Part shown: piece after piece, positions 22,252-31,874 of the stretch
How positions within the stretch are numbered: the stretch's first letter is position 1
How the letters are laid out: the number at the start of each line of letters is the position of its first letter
Assembly (NCBI GenBank): GCA_963580285.1
Contig: OY757013.1
Location: forward strand, 135,157,027 to 135,221,026
Direction of reading: 5' to 3'
DNA from: Lucinisca nassula
Taxonomy: Eukaryota > Mollusca > Bivalvia > Lucinida > Lucinidae
Length of the DNA stretch: 64,000 bases
Translations under genes and position numbers: made by a program
Notes under the pieces: model-generated
Database searches by the model: none
The model's input: the letters and a program-made list of their open reading frames with translations, nothing else
Told to the model about the DNA's origin: nothing

Positions 22252-22345
22252 CCTTTGAATTCCTGTGCTGACGGCAAATATTGTAGACCCTGATCAGACG
22301 CCGCGTTCTGCGGTGTCTGATCTGGGTGTACGTTTTGCCAATGAG
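22252..22345 (+). repeat. FB-2 hairpin fragment
   Basis: 'ttgtagaccctgatcagacgccgcgttctgcggtgtctgatctgggtgtacg' is the FB-2 core; the outer part is lost. Confidence 0.7.
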
Positions 22346-22494
22346 TCACTACACGAGCCCAGGTCAATCCTGAATTTACTTTTTACTCTCGAAGATAATA
22401 GCGCTGTTATAGTTTGAATAACCGTTACTAGGATTTTGTACATGTTCAAAAGTTGACACTGATAGGCGAGTTGGCTTGGTAAACTTTGGGTTTT

Positions 22495-22800
22495 TGTTTG
22501 TTTGACTTGAGGTTTAACGTACCCGTCAATATTGTATAGGTCATTTTGGAGACGTTGCTTCCAATTTTCTGGGACTTTTACCCGATATTGAGACGAAATG
22601 ACATCTCAAGCCCTGTCGCCGAATGAAACCAAAAAGGTTTATAAGCATGGACAGTCCGACTCGCACCGCTTTGCCTGGGCAGGCTTAGATCCTCTAAGCG
22701 GTTTACCAGTACTCGTGTGCGGTCGGATTCAGCTCTGCGTGGAAGCATCATGCAGCCCATCTATTTCTTCAAGCCCTGATGGGCGGGGGCCAGAACTTTG
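22495..22800 (-). repeat. SINE-4, minus strand
   Basis: The complement reads from the 'tcaagccctgatgggcgggggcc' head to the 'gaggtttaacgtacccgtcaat' tail. Nearly full length. Confidence 0.85.
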
Positions 22801-22924
22801 AGCCGAATGATAAACAATCGGCCACCAGCAAAACCACATGAGTCCTTGTCATACATTGTCTTGTAAACCGATTTTTATGTAACGGTTTGCAAAGATGTGC
22901 ATTAAACCCAGACCAACTAAAGTT

Positions 22925-23245
22925 GGGACCACGAAAATCTGTTCGAGACAGGGGTAGTTCGAGTCACTGAAGACTACTTCCAGGAGGCATAACGGAGATG
23001 ATTTTTAGCCTTCTTTTCGGTGTTCAATAATATAAATGTTTGCTGTGTGTACTCATAAGAATCGCCTCATTGAGGCGATTCTAACGAGTACACACAGCCT
23101 ACATTTGCAACCTAAAAGACGATAGTATTCTAAATTTTCTCTCACTATATCTTATGTAGAGAAATTTCCTACAGACTCAAGAACGGGTTCGGCTCAGCTG
23201 TGGTAAACCAGCCATCCGTGTTTGAGCCAGTGAAGTTCCACCATT
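22925..23245. mobile_element. pogo-like MITE carrying the FB-1-like core
   Basis: Shares with 47,474-47,824 the blocks 'gttcgagacaggggtagttcgag(t/g)cactga', 'aggaggcata' and a 'gttcgagcca(t/g)tgaagtt' end, in the opposite order. Its middle (about 23,040-23,105) is the palindrome TGTGTGTACTCATAAGAATCGCCTCATTGAGGCG and its complement. Confidence 0.7.
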
Positions 23246-23433
23246 TTACTTGATTCTGCTCAAAACACAGGTTAGCCCCCGCCCATCGGACGGTTATCAC
23301 GTGTACTTATTCTTGATTAATGCAAACATAATTAAACGGGGAGTTATAGGTTCGATAGTTAGTATGCCAAAAGTAGCATAATTATACAATCGCGCTTATA
23401 CTGCTGATGCCAACGTGACTAACGGTGACAAAC

Positions 23434-23698
23434 CATTACGAAAACACGCCTATACAACTACGTATGTAAACTTCACCGACGAATAAACGAAAGTTCTAAG
23501 ATGAAAATTTGTGATATTTTTTCTTAATTCTGCTCTAACTATAGATTGTGGATTCAACGAGACGGTTCTAACGAGTACCAACAATATATATCTTAGATCA
23601 GAAATAAGAAAAATAAGGTATACCCCCGGAAACCCTAGTTTTACTATATACAAGTCGGGTTCAAGGGGTCAAAATTATATAGGCGTGTTTTTATGCTG
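23434..23698. repeat. FB-1 element (unit 1)
   Basis: Starts CATTACGAAAACACGCCTATA and ends GGCGTGTTTTTATGC. The centre is degenerate (GATTCAACGAGACGGTTCTAACGAG). Confidence 0.75.
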
Positions 23699-23832
23699 CA
23701 AATTTAAACTACGTAAATTAATGATAAACAGAGCGCAATGAAAATGTAAGACTGGTAACAGGATATTGTGTTCATTATCGAATGTGTCAACTATGCGTGC
23801 AAAACACGATCAAGGTCGACACAGTTTGCTGG

Positions 23833-24004
23833 AGTGAGTGAGTGAGTTTAAGTTTTACGTCCCACCAACAGCTAAGGTCATACGGAGACCGGACCTCGGT
23901 TTAAAGACTCATCCGAAAGTCTGGAGAAGCCCGGAATCGATCCTGCGATCCCAGGTTTACGAGGCGGGTAGCGTAACCACTGCACCACGGTGGTTTTCTA
24001 CACA
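23833..24004 (-). repeat. SINE-3, minus strand, with target duplication
   Basis: The complement of SINE-3 ('gtttaagttttacgtcccaccaac...ggtcatacggagac...accacggtgg') is flanked by ACACAGTTTGCTGG on both sides. The same site is uninterrupted in the sister unit near 24,436, which proves the insertion. Confidence 0.88.
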
Positions 24005-24045
24005 CAGTTTGCTGGAAGAAAAGTAATTTAGTCTAGGATCGTGAC

Positions 24046-24314
24046 CATTACGCAAACACGCCTACACAAATACATTACCACCTTTATCGCCGACAAAATG
24101 AAGATTTTATGATGAAAAATAGCGATATTTTACCTATTACTGCTCCAAATATAGATTGTGGGTACCGCCTCATCGAGGCGGTTCTAACTAGTACCAACAA
24201 TCTATATCTTAGAGCAGAAATAAGAAAAATAAGGTATACCCCGGAAACACCAGTTTTACTATATACAAGTGGGGTGCAAGGGGGTCAAAATTATATAGGC
24301 GTGTTTTTAGTATG
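24046..24314. repeat. FB-1 element (unit 2)
   Basis: Starts CATTACGCAAACACGCC. The centre lacks the left CTCGTTAGAA part ('gggtaccgcctcatcgaggcggttctaac'). Confidence 0.8.
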
Positions 24315-24477
24315 CAAATCTAAACTACGCAAATTAATGATAAACAGAGCGCAATGAAAATGTAAGACTGCTAACAGGAAATTGTGTTCATTATCGAATG
24401 TGTCAACTATTAGTGCAAAACACGCTCAAAGTCTACACAGTTTGCTGGATGAAAAGCAATTTAGTCTAGGATCGTGA

Positions 24478-24998
24478 CCATTACGCAAACACGCCTATAC
24501 AAATACATTGCCACCTTCGTCGCCGAAAAAATGAAGATTTTATGATGAAAAAATGCGATATTTTTCTTATTACTGCTCCAAATATAGATTATGGATACTC
24601 GTTAGAATCGCCTCATCAAGGCGGTTCTTACGAGTACCAACAATCTTTATTTTATAGCAGAAATAAGTTAAACAAGGTTTACCCCTGTAAACACCAGTTT
24701 TATTATATGAGCCCCGCCAAGCGAATTTGTGTCTTCAAGCATTCCGTCGTGACAAATTTTAACTGCGCATGCCCAGCCATTCAGAGAGGCCAGGGATATG
24801 GCTTTCTGTCTGAAGGTTCCTCTTGATTCACTGCTTGTATGAGCTAGCAGCGAAGGTTCTGGCGAGACTGCGCGGATGCGCAGGCTCGCCTGAACCTTCG
24901 CTGCTCGCATAGGCGATAAGTACCAAAATCGCTTGACAGGGCCCATATACAAGTGGGGTGCAAGGGGGTCAAAATTATATAGGCGTGTTTTTATGATG
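24478..24998. repeat. FB-1 element (unit 3), interrupted
   Basis: Same boundaries as unit 2 with GAATCGCCTCATCAAGGCGGTTC centre; its right half is split by a MITE at 24,711-24,947. Confidence 0.8.
24711..24947. mobile_element. TIR MITE with internal palindrome
   Basis: Ends GCCCCGCCAAGCGAATTTG and (complement) GCCCTGTCAAGCGATTTTGG. It contains the hairpin 'agcagcgaaggttctggcgagactgcgc / gcgcaggctcgcctgaaccttcgctgct'. It interrupts an FB-1 element that is uninterrupted in the sister units. Confidence 0.75.
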
Positions 24999-25202
24999 CA
25001 CATTTAAACTACGTATATTAATGATAAACAGAGCGCAATGAAAATGTAAGACTGGTAACAGGATATTGTGTTCATTATCGAATGTGTCAACTATGCGTGC
25101 AAAACACGATCAAAGTCTACACAGTTGGCTGGAAGAGAAGTAATTTAGTCTAGGATCGTGACCAAACATTCCAACCTATACTCAGAAACAGTCGAGCTAT
25201 CA

Positions 25203-25484
25203 CATTACGAAAACACACCTATACAAATACACTGCCAATTTTTTGGCAAAAAAAAATAGAAATTTTAAGATGAAAAAAATGTGATATTTTTCTTATTTTT
25301 GCTCAAAACATAGATTGCGGGGACTCGATAGAACCGCCTCGACGAGGCGGTTCTATCGAGTACCCACAATCTTTGTTTTTGAGCAGAAATAAGAAAAATA
25401 ATATATACCCCCTTACACCCAAGTTTTACTATATAAAAGTGGGGTTCAAAGGGGTCAAATCAATGTAGGCGTGTTTTCGTGATG
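25203..25484. repeat. FB-1 fold-back element
   Basis: CATTACGAAAACACACCTATA to GTAGGCGTGTTTTCGTGATG. Perfect centre GAACCGCCTCGACGAGGCGGTTC, with CTCGATAG on one arm matched by CTATCGAG on the other: a paired (compensated) change from CTCGTTAG/CTAACGAG. Confidence 0.88.
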
Positions 25485-25518
25485 AGTTTTGTCGCTTCCT
25501 ATAGTTCAAGACAACACA

Positions 25519-25857
25519 TCACGTGAACAAGTCTGTGAGATAAAACCCACCCCAACCCCTAAACCTACTTTATATAGAGAAAACTAGTGTTTACGGGGTC
25601 ATACATTATTTTTCTAATTTCTGTTCCAAGACATATTGAGAAGCCTCCGCGGTGTAGTGGTTATGCTACTCGCCTGATAAACCAGGGATTGCAGGATCAA
25701 TCCCGGGCTTCTCCACAATTCCGGACGAGTCTCTAAACCGATGTCCCGTCTCCGTATGACAGTAGCTGTTGGTGGGACGTATAACTGAAACATACACACT
25801 GACACTCCAAGACATAGGGCGTTGATACTCGTTAGAACCACCTCAATGAGGCGCATA
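25519..25857. repeat. FB-1 element interrupted by SINE-3
   Basis: The ATCACGTGAACAAGTCTGTGAG end and inner hairpin are followed by 'ctgttccaagacat', then a SINE-3, then 'tccaagacatagggcgttgatactcgttagaacc'. The right half is truncated. Confidence 0.8.
25638..25803 (+). repeat. SINE-3, tRNA-derived, inserted in FB-1
   Basis: Head 'gcctccgcggtgtagtggttatgctactcgcc', B box 'gatcaatcccgggc', tail 'gggacgtataactgaaacatacacac'; flanked by (t)ccaagacata direct repeats. Confidence 0.85.
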
Positions 25858-26442
25858 GGGAACAATCCTCGTAGTTTCACAAAAATATCCGATATGGATT
25901 TGCGACAGTCGCCGCAGACTTACCTGTAAACATCACCACCAAAAATTAGAAATTAATAGAAATTAATAGGAAAGCCGTATTAAATTGATCAAATTACAAT
26001 TTTAGAAGAATGCGACAAAAAATTATAAGTTATTTTAAAAAAGTTCTGTTATTAATGAGGAATAAGATATAAAATTTGTAAAAATAAATTAACGACTTAG
26101 TTCTTCCATTTTACTTTGAAAAGTGGAAGTCGTATTCCTATTCATCTTATATATCTTTTGGCAAAATGCTCCTGAACCTACATTCCAATGCTAATTTAAA
26201 AATTATTACTTTCTCATTGATTTTTTTATAAGTCATGACTAGGAAGAAAATTTCTCAAAGTTTGCAATGATATATACAATTTTATACTCAATTAAAAACA
26301 TAGTTCTTCCATTTTGATTTGAAAATAAGGAAGTCAGCTTTTCGGCACCTGTATTTTCTCTCGTGAAAATGGCTAAGTCCACGAGCGCCAGCAAGACAAG
26401 CTAGTCATGGGTAGAAATTTACTTTAGCGCAGTCTCATAATG
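25858..26442. other. AT-rich, no gene
   Basis: About 600 bp of AT-rich sequence without ORF or recognisable repeat. 'cttccattttactttgaaaagtggaagtcg' and 'cttccattttgatttgaaaataaggaagtca' (26,103 and 26,304) suggest a decayed internal duplication. Confidence 0.5.
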
Positions 26443-26443
26443 T

Positions 26444-26498
<55 letters not shown>

Positions 26499-26502
26499 TT
26501 TT
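26443..26502. repeat. (TTTA)n microsatellite
   Basis: About 15 uninterrupted tetranucleotide units. Confidence 0.98.
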
Positions 26503-26569
26503 GTAGGAAGAACTCGGGATCTGCATGATAATATGTGACGAAAAGCTGTAAAACTTAGGAAAGAAAGAA

Positions 26570-26632
26570 ATGAACGAATGAATGAATGAATGAATGAATG
26601 AATGAATGAATGAATGAATGAATGAATGAATG
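26570..26632. repeat. (AATG)n microsatellite
   Basis: About 15 units of gaat/aatg. Confidence 0.98.
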
Positions 26633-26883
26633 CGTGATTTTCCTTAATTCTTGGTTATGCATGGTATCATGTCTTAAATATAAAATAAGATCGAATGACT
26701 GACTGTGAGACAGACAGGCGCACAGACGAACGGAAAGAAGAAAGGACGGATGAAAGAAGACTCTAAGTTATATATAAAGGCTGAATATAATGCGTAGAAA
26801 ACCTACAATTGGCTACCATTATGTAGAATTTAAATTAAAAGGCATTGAGACAAAATTATAATTAGATGTTTGGCGTGATAATT

Positions 26884-27073
26884 AGGAGCGTGATAGCTCA
26901 GTGGTTAGTACTCTTGCCTCTGATGCTAGAGGTCCCCGGTTCGATCCCTGGAAGCGTGGGTTATTTCGGTGTCCGAACACGCTCCATTGGCATCATTTGC
27001 AGGGATAAATGCCAAAAAGTGCGCCGTCCTTCAGATCGGGACGTTAACTGGAGGCCCCCTGTGCCATCTCTTG
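26884..27073 (+). repeat. SINE-6, tRNA-derived, fused to FB-2
   Basis: The head 'gagcgtgatagctcagtggttagtactcttgcc' (A box) with 'ccggttcgatccctgg' (B box) looks like a tRNA of ~70 nt but has poor acceptor pairing. The body is 'gtgcgccgtccttcagatcgggacgttaactggagg'. It runs without a tail into the FB-2 element. A functional tRNA gene is not supported. Confidence 0.65.
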
Positions 27074-27310
27074 TGCAGGTTAACCTATTCAGTACCAGAA
27101 ACCCCTAAAGGGGTACCTTGGCAAACAGTGCAGGCCTAGATCAGACGCCACAGAATGCGGCGTCTGATCAGAGCCTACACTGTTTGCAAAAATTTAAGCC
27201 ATTTCCCGAATCAATTTCGAAGAAAACACGACCTGACACCCCTAAATTTCGAAATGGACTCCTGCCATATATAAGGTGGGAGATTCCATTTGGTACAAAA
27301 GGGGTTAACG
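27074..27310 (+). repeat. FB-2 MITE
   Basis: 'cagtaccagaaacccctaaaggggtaccttggcaaacagtg', the GATCAGACGCC/GGCGTCTGATC hairpin, 'cacccctaaatttcgaaatgga' and the end GGTACAAAAGGGGTTAA. Confidence 0.85.
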
Positions 27311-27602
27311 ACCCCCTACCGTAATTACATGATTACTGTGTAGGCTTTCAATCCTGCAAACCTTGTGTGTATGTAATGTACACCTGCGAGTTATGGTCAA
27401 ATGTGACCTATTGCAGTTTTGGTAGAAAGAAAGAAAAAGAAAGAAAGACAGTTTTATTACAATCATTTTAGTAGGGCCGAACTTTGTTTGCCGCTTTGCC
27501 CGGCGGGCGGACTGATCACATGAAGAACATCATTAATTGACATATTGGCTCATTAACAATTTGTTGACCCAAAGTTGCAGACATGAATTCCAAAACTTTA
27601 CC

Positions 27603-27957
27603 ATAATGAAAACACACCTATACAAACACATTGTAAATTTTACCGCCGAAAAAAGGAAGAATTAAATATGAAAAAATGTGATATTTTTCTAATTTTCAAA
27701 ATATAAATTGTGCGTACATGAGTACCCACAATCTATATTTTAGAGTAGAATTAAGAAAAATAAGGTTACCCCTATAAACCCCAGTTTTACTATAAAAGGT
27801 GTGTTTAAAAAGGGGTAAAACCTTTTTTTTTTCTTATTTCTTCTCTAAACTAGAACAGATTGTGGGTATTCGTTACAACCAGTTCTAACGAGTACACACA
27901 GTCTACATTTTGAGCAGAAATAAGAAAATAACCAAATTTATCATCCTAAACTTTTCT
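27603..27957. repeat. FB-1 elements, two degenerate copies side by side
   Basis: The first starts CATAATGAAAACACACCTATACAAACACATTG and keeps 'gagtacccacaatctatattttagag'. The second (from about 27,825) keeps 'gattgtgggtattcgttacaacc' and 'gttctaacgagtacacacagtc'. Confidence 0.65.
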
Positions 27958-28315
27958 CTTTTTTTTTCGGTTTAATCTGCAAAAGAAATTTCAGACTTTT
28001 GGGAGAAAGAAAAGGCTAAAACTCAAAACTGAAAAAAAGAAAGAAAAGGCTGAAAATCAAAACTGAAAAAAAAAAAAGCAGAATAACAAATGAAATAAAT
28101 ACTGCACACCACAAATATCAGCAATTACTAAAAGAAAATGAGAAATCTAAGGATATGACAATTTCAGAATTAAAAGAAAAAAAATAAGACTCTTGGGATT
28201 GTAACAAAATTAAGAATACGCGAAAAATTGATTGAACCAATACGAGCCCGCAATAAACACAGTTTATGGTCAGGCGACCGAATACCTTTACCCATCAATG
28301 ACAAAGGAATCCATC
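27958..28315 (+). other. Unexplained, possibly decayed coding stretch
   Basis: A-rich sequence. One frame near 28,195-28,325 gives a 39-residue stretch without stops that looks protein-like (for example RIREKLIEPIRARNKHSLW, IPLPINDKGIHPG), preceded by Lys-rich, stop-broken sequence. I do not recognise the family. It may be chance or a captured gene piece. Confidence 0.25.
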
Positions 28316-28520
28316 CAGGTATAAAGTTTATAGTGGTCCATTTCCAATGTTTGGAGTGTTAAAACGATTTCTTTCCTTTGTCAAAAGTTTCACAAAAATA
28401 TGTAGAATAAGCAACCAGTGTAGATCTTGATCAGACACCAATTTCTGTGGTGCATTATATCGTTTACACTGCTTGCGAATGCCTCCCAAAAGGGACGCTT
28501 GGCATATATGGGTCAAAACT
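28316..28520 (-). repeat. FB-2 MITE, diverged
   Basis: 'ggtccatttccaatgtttggagtgtt', 'gcaaccagtgtagatcttgatcagacacc' and 'cgtttacactgcttgcgaatgcc...atatatgggtcaa' follow FB-2 order. Confidence 0.7.
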
Positions 28521-28639
28521 TGTTAGTCAAATAGCTTACAGCAAATAAGACGGTAGACGACTCAGTCATAAAATATCACTAATAGGGATAACATACCTGT
28601 TAGATTATAGAGGATTTGCCTGATGGTAACTTGGGACGT

Positions 28640-28904
28640 TTTCCTAATTCTTTTCAAAACGTATATTGTGGGCACTCGTAATCCACCGAAAACGATTTTT
28701 TTTCCAGATTAAATTCGTGATATTTTTCATATTTGTGATCAAAATATACATTGTCGGTAAGCGTTAGAACTGCCTCGGCAAGGCAGTTCTTACGAGTACC
28801 CACAATCTGTTTTGAAGCAGAAATAAGAAAAATAATGTATACCCTGTAAACCCCAGTTTTACTATATTATTGTGGTCAAAATGATATAGGCATGATTGCG
28901 TGAT
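28640..28904. repeat. FB-1 elements, one complete right part and one remnant
   Basis: A remnant 'tattgtgggcactcgtaatcc' (28,663) precedes a copy with GAACTGCCTCGGCAAGGCAGTTC: both arms carry C/T- and A/G-paired changes relative to GAACCGCCTC, so the hairpin is preserved. Confidence 0.7.
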
Positions 28905-28914
28905 GTGTGCCCAT

Positions 28915-29000
28915 TAACCCTGATCCTGCAGAACACGACAGCCCCAACATTTACAAACAGTGCATGTCCCGATTAATCTGATAAGGATCTACACTGTTTA
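28915..29000. repeat. FB-2 hairpin fragment
   Basis: 'ttacaaacagtgcatgtcccgattaatctgataaggatctacactgtttac' is a worn FB-2 core. Confidence 0.55.
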
Positions 29001-29175
29001 CTAGTACACATATTCGATCGGTTTTAGCTCTGCAAGCACGCTCTGTCTGGACAGGCTTAGACCCTCTAAGCGGTTTACCGGTACTCGTGTGCGGTTGGTT
29101 TCAGCTCTGCATGGAAGACTCATGCAACACATCTATTTCTTCAATTCCTGATGCATGGGCGGGGCCCAACTGTGC
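29000..29175 (-). repeat. SINE-4, 5' part, minus strand
   Basis: 'ctggacaggcttagaccctctaagcggtttaccggtactcgtgtgcgg' to 'cttcaattcctgatgcatgggcgggg' matches the SINE-4 head. Confidence 0.8.
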
Positions 29176-29381
29176 TGTGATTCTTCTCTAAAATGCTAAA
29201 GGAATACGTGCAGACACAGACTAGACATTATAGCAGTCCGATCAAAGTCTACATGAATGATGAAAATACTAGGTGGTTGAATCGGCCGCTGATGATTGTT
29301 TGAATATTGAGATAATAATAATTATCATAATATATAATAATCAATAATTGCTCTTCTTAACTTCTGACCTGAGCTTTTGAC

Positions 29382-29850
29382 ACTTTTTCATGCTCGACTC
29401 ATCTGAGCATGAAATTAATAGTGTTTTTAAATGCTAAAGTTTTGTATACGGGCTGAAGTTGTCTATCCTCCCATTACGAAAACACACCTATTCATATATT
29501 ATTGATATTTTTCAACTTTTTTGATAAAAGATTGATATTTTTCACCCATCTACTTAAAACATAGATTGTGGGAACTTGTTAGAACTGCTTCATTGAGGCA
29601 GTTCCAATTAGTACTATACCCGTAATCGTTTTGTGTGTATGTGTGGCGGGGGGTGGGGGGGGGGGGGGTGCGCAGAATAAGAAAACTAATGTATACCCCT
29701 GTAAACCCAAGTTTTACTATCTAAAAGTGGGGTTTAATGGGGTTAGAATTACAAAGGGGTGTTTTCGTAATGCTAAATAATGTTGAAATGTTGAAATTGT
29801 TGGTATCATAACATTTAGTGGCGGGATAAATTACATGCCCAGTTGAGAAA
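29382..29850. repeat. Hairpin MITE split by an FB-1 insertion
   Basis: The left end TTTTTCATGCTCGACTCATCTGAGCATGA matches the terminus of the 13,402 MITE. The right part ('gggataaattacatgcccagttgagaaatgcaa') lies beyond the FB-1 at 29,472-29,772. Confidence 0.65.
29472..29772. repeat. FB-1 fold-back element
   Basis: Starts CATTACGAAAACACACCTAT and ends GTGTTTTCGTAATG. The centre is GAACTGCTTCATTGAGGCAGTTC. It contains a (G)n-rich run near 29,648-29,668. Confidence 0.8.
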
Positions 29851-29942
29851 TGCAAAAATACGTTTCAATATTACGACCCACGATTTGGGTAAATGCATGT
29901 ATTTTGCGCCCTGAAATGAAGTTTGTCACTAAATTAAACGAT

Positions 29943-29971
29943 AGGGGCTTGAATCATGAAAAACAAAAATG

Positions 29972-30007
<36 letters not shown>

Positions 30008-30119
30008 AAGATTTTTTTTTGGTACTATATTAGAGACAAGTCTCTAATATAGTACCCCCCCCCCCCCCCCCCCCCCAATTTTTTTTTTTTTTTTCATTTT
30101 TTTTATGAATCAAGCCCCT
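29943..30119. repeat. Palindromic MITE with poly-A/poly-T and poly-C runs
   Basis: TAGGGGCTTGAATCATGAAAAA and its complement at the right end; the centre is the hairpin GGTACTATATTAGAGAC aagt CTCTAATATAGTACC. Long A, C and T homopolymers may be assembly-prone. Confidence 0.75.
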
Positions 30120-30335
30120 ATGATTAAACCGAAGGCAAGGCACCCCTGAGCATCAACGAACAAATAATCAGTTGGTGATTATAGGATTATATCCTACGGT
30201 GGACAGGTAGGAGATAGAGAGAATCCGATAACTGCGAAAGTAACTCTAAGGGAAAAACTTCATTTTTTTGCCAGCGGTTTATTGCGGCTTAATGCATATT
30301 TGTCTCCCATACTTATCTGACGAAGATTGTTCCAG

Positions 30336-30465
30336 ATGGTTCCAACGAGCGCCCATAACTTATGTTTGCAGCATAAATATGAACATATCACGGATTTTTA
30401 TCAGAAAATGTAGAAATGTTTGAGATGTGGAAAAAGGCACTGTGTCGCACGAGTGTGTTATCGTT
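30336..30465. repeat. FB-1 right half
   Basis: 'ggttccaacgagcgcccataacttatgtttgcagcataaatatgaacatatcacgg' to 'cacgagtgtgttatcgt'. Confidence 0.65.
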
Positions 30466-30529
30466 ATAATTAATCACGGATGTGTTTTCGTAGAGATTCG
30501 CTCTCCTAAGGAAGATGCTCATCACGTGA

Positions 30530-30798
30530 ACCTGTCCGTGAAATTAAGAACCCCCTAAACCCCACTTTATATATAGTACAACTGTGGTTTTCAGGGGTTA
30601 ACCTTATTTTTCTTATTTCTGCTTTACACTATAAATTGTTGGTACTCGTTAGAACCGCCTCAATAGGCGTTCTAACGAGCATCCAAAACCTATGTTTGGA
30701 GTATAAATTAGAAAAATATGACACCTTTTCATCAGAATAAAAAACCTTTTGGGAAGTTTGAAAACTGCACTTTATCACATGGATAGGTTATCGTAATG
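30530..30798. repeat. FB-1 fold-back element
   Basis: CATCACGTGAACCTGTCCGTG to GGTTATCGTAATG. The centre is slightly shortened (GAACCGCCTCAATAGGCGTTC). Confidence 0.82.
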
Positions 30799-30903
30799 CA
30801 ACCACCACCACAAACAACACTGGCAAGAACATCAACACTTACTCCACTAATAATAATAAAAATAATAATAATACTGATGATAATAATAATAAAAATAAAA
30901 AGA

Positions 30904-31145
30904 ACATCACGTGAACAAGTCCGTGAAATGAACACCCTCTAAACCCCACTTTATACAGCAAAACTGTGGTTTACAGGGGTATATATTATTTTGCTTATTT
31001 CTGCTCAAAAACATAGGTTGTGGGTACTCGTTAGAACCGCCTCAAGGAGTAAAAATAAGAAAAATATCATAAATTTTCAACGGAAAAATAGCCAATTTGG
31101 AGAAATGAAAGAATGCACTATGTCACACGGGTGTGTTATCGTAAT
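30904..31145. repeat. FB-1 element, right hairpin arm deleted
   Basis: ACATCACGTGAACAAGTCCGTG to GGGTGTGTTATCGTAAT; after GAACCGCCTCAAGGAG the second arm is missing. (AAT)n tracts flank it on both sides. Confidence 0.8.
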
Positions 31146-31561
31146 TATAATAATAATAATAAGAAGAAGAAGCTGCAATAGTACATCACGTGCTACATTA
31201 TACGAGGCCATTTGTGATCGGAAGCAGCCATTTAACATGTACGATTCTCTTCTGTAATCAACTCCCGCTAAGTGATAGCCTCCTAGCACGCGGGCCATTA
31301 GTTCATGGTTACTACTAAATGGCTGTTCGGTAATTTAAGAAACACTTTGCCCTTCTTTAATTTTTTCTAATTGCTTTTTTTGTAAACATAAAGTAATTTC
31401 TAAAAGGTTTTTTTCCTCTATAATCAAAATAAGGTTTCTCTAAAGTTTGTTCAGTAAAACGACACTGTGCACGTAAGACTACGGCTGGAGCACAATTAAG
31501 TAGGGATATTCTGTTTGACTTTTGGCAAATAAAAAAAAAATGTTTTCGTAAATGACTAAAG

Positions 31562-31562
<1 letters not shown>
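31146..31562. other. No gene recognised
   Basis: AT-rich; begins with a short (AAT)n and 'agaagaagaag' run. No supportable feature. Confidence 0.45.

Positions 31563-31647
<85 letters not shown>
31563..31647. repeat. (TA)n microsatellite
   Basis: About 42 uninterrupted TA units. Confidence 0.98.
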
Positions 31648-31650
<3 letters not shown>

Positions 31651-31874
31651 AAGATTGATATGTCGGGCATCTATGAACCTGCATGATGAGGTTCAAAGGG
31701 CTACATGTTGTAGGTATAACATCTACTGATGTTTTTTTTAAAGTATGATATGGTAGATTCTTCGCAGCCAGTCTTTCAAGCCCTGTCACCTGCTATAATT
31801 TCACTCAATATTGAAAGGTGGCCTGTGTATTTTGGCAATTTCAACATTACAAGAGCATGGTTTGGGAGAACTTA

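Larger units (their letters stand above)
23434..25165 (+). repeat. Tandem triplication of an FB-1 plus spacer unit
   Basis: Three consecutive units start at 23,434, 24,046 and 24,478. Each is an FB-1 element plus the same ~165-bp spacer ('aaactacgtaaattaatgataaacagagcgcaatgaaaatgtaagactg' to 'gtctaggatcgtgacc'). Unit 1 has a SINE-3 inserted in the spacer and unit 3 has a TIR MITE inserted in the FB-1, so the triplication predates both insertions. Confidence 0.85.

Noticed and set aside
31479..31789. Open frames of alternating Tyr-Ile around the (TA)n tract
   Set aside because: Translation of a microsatellite only.
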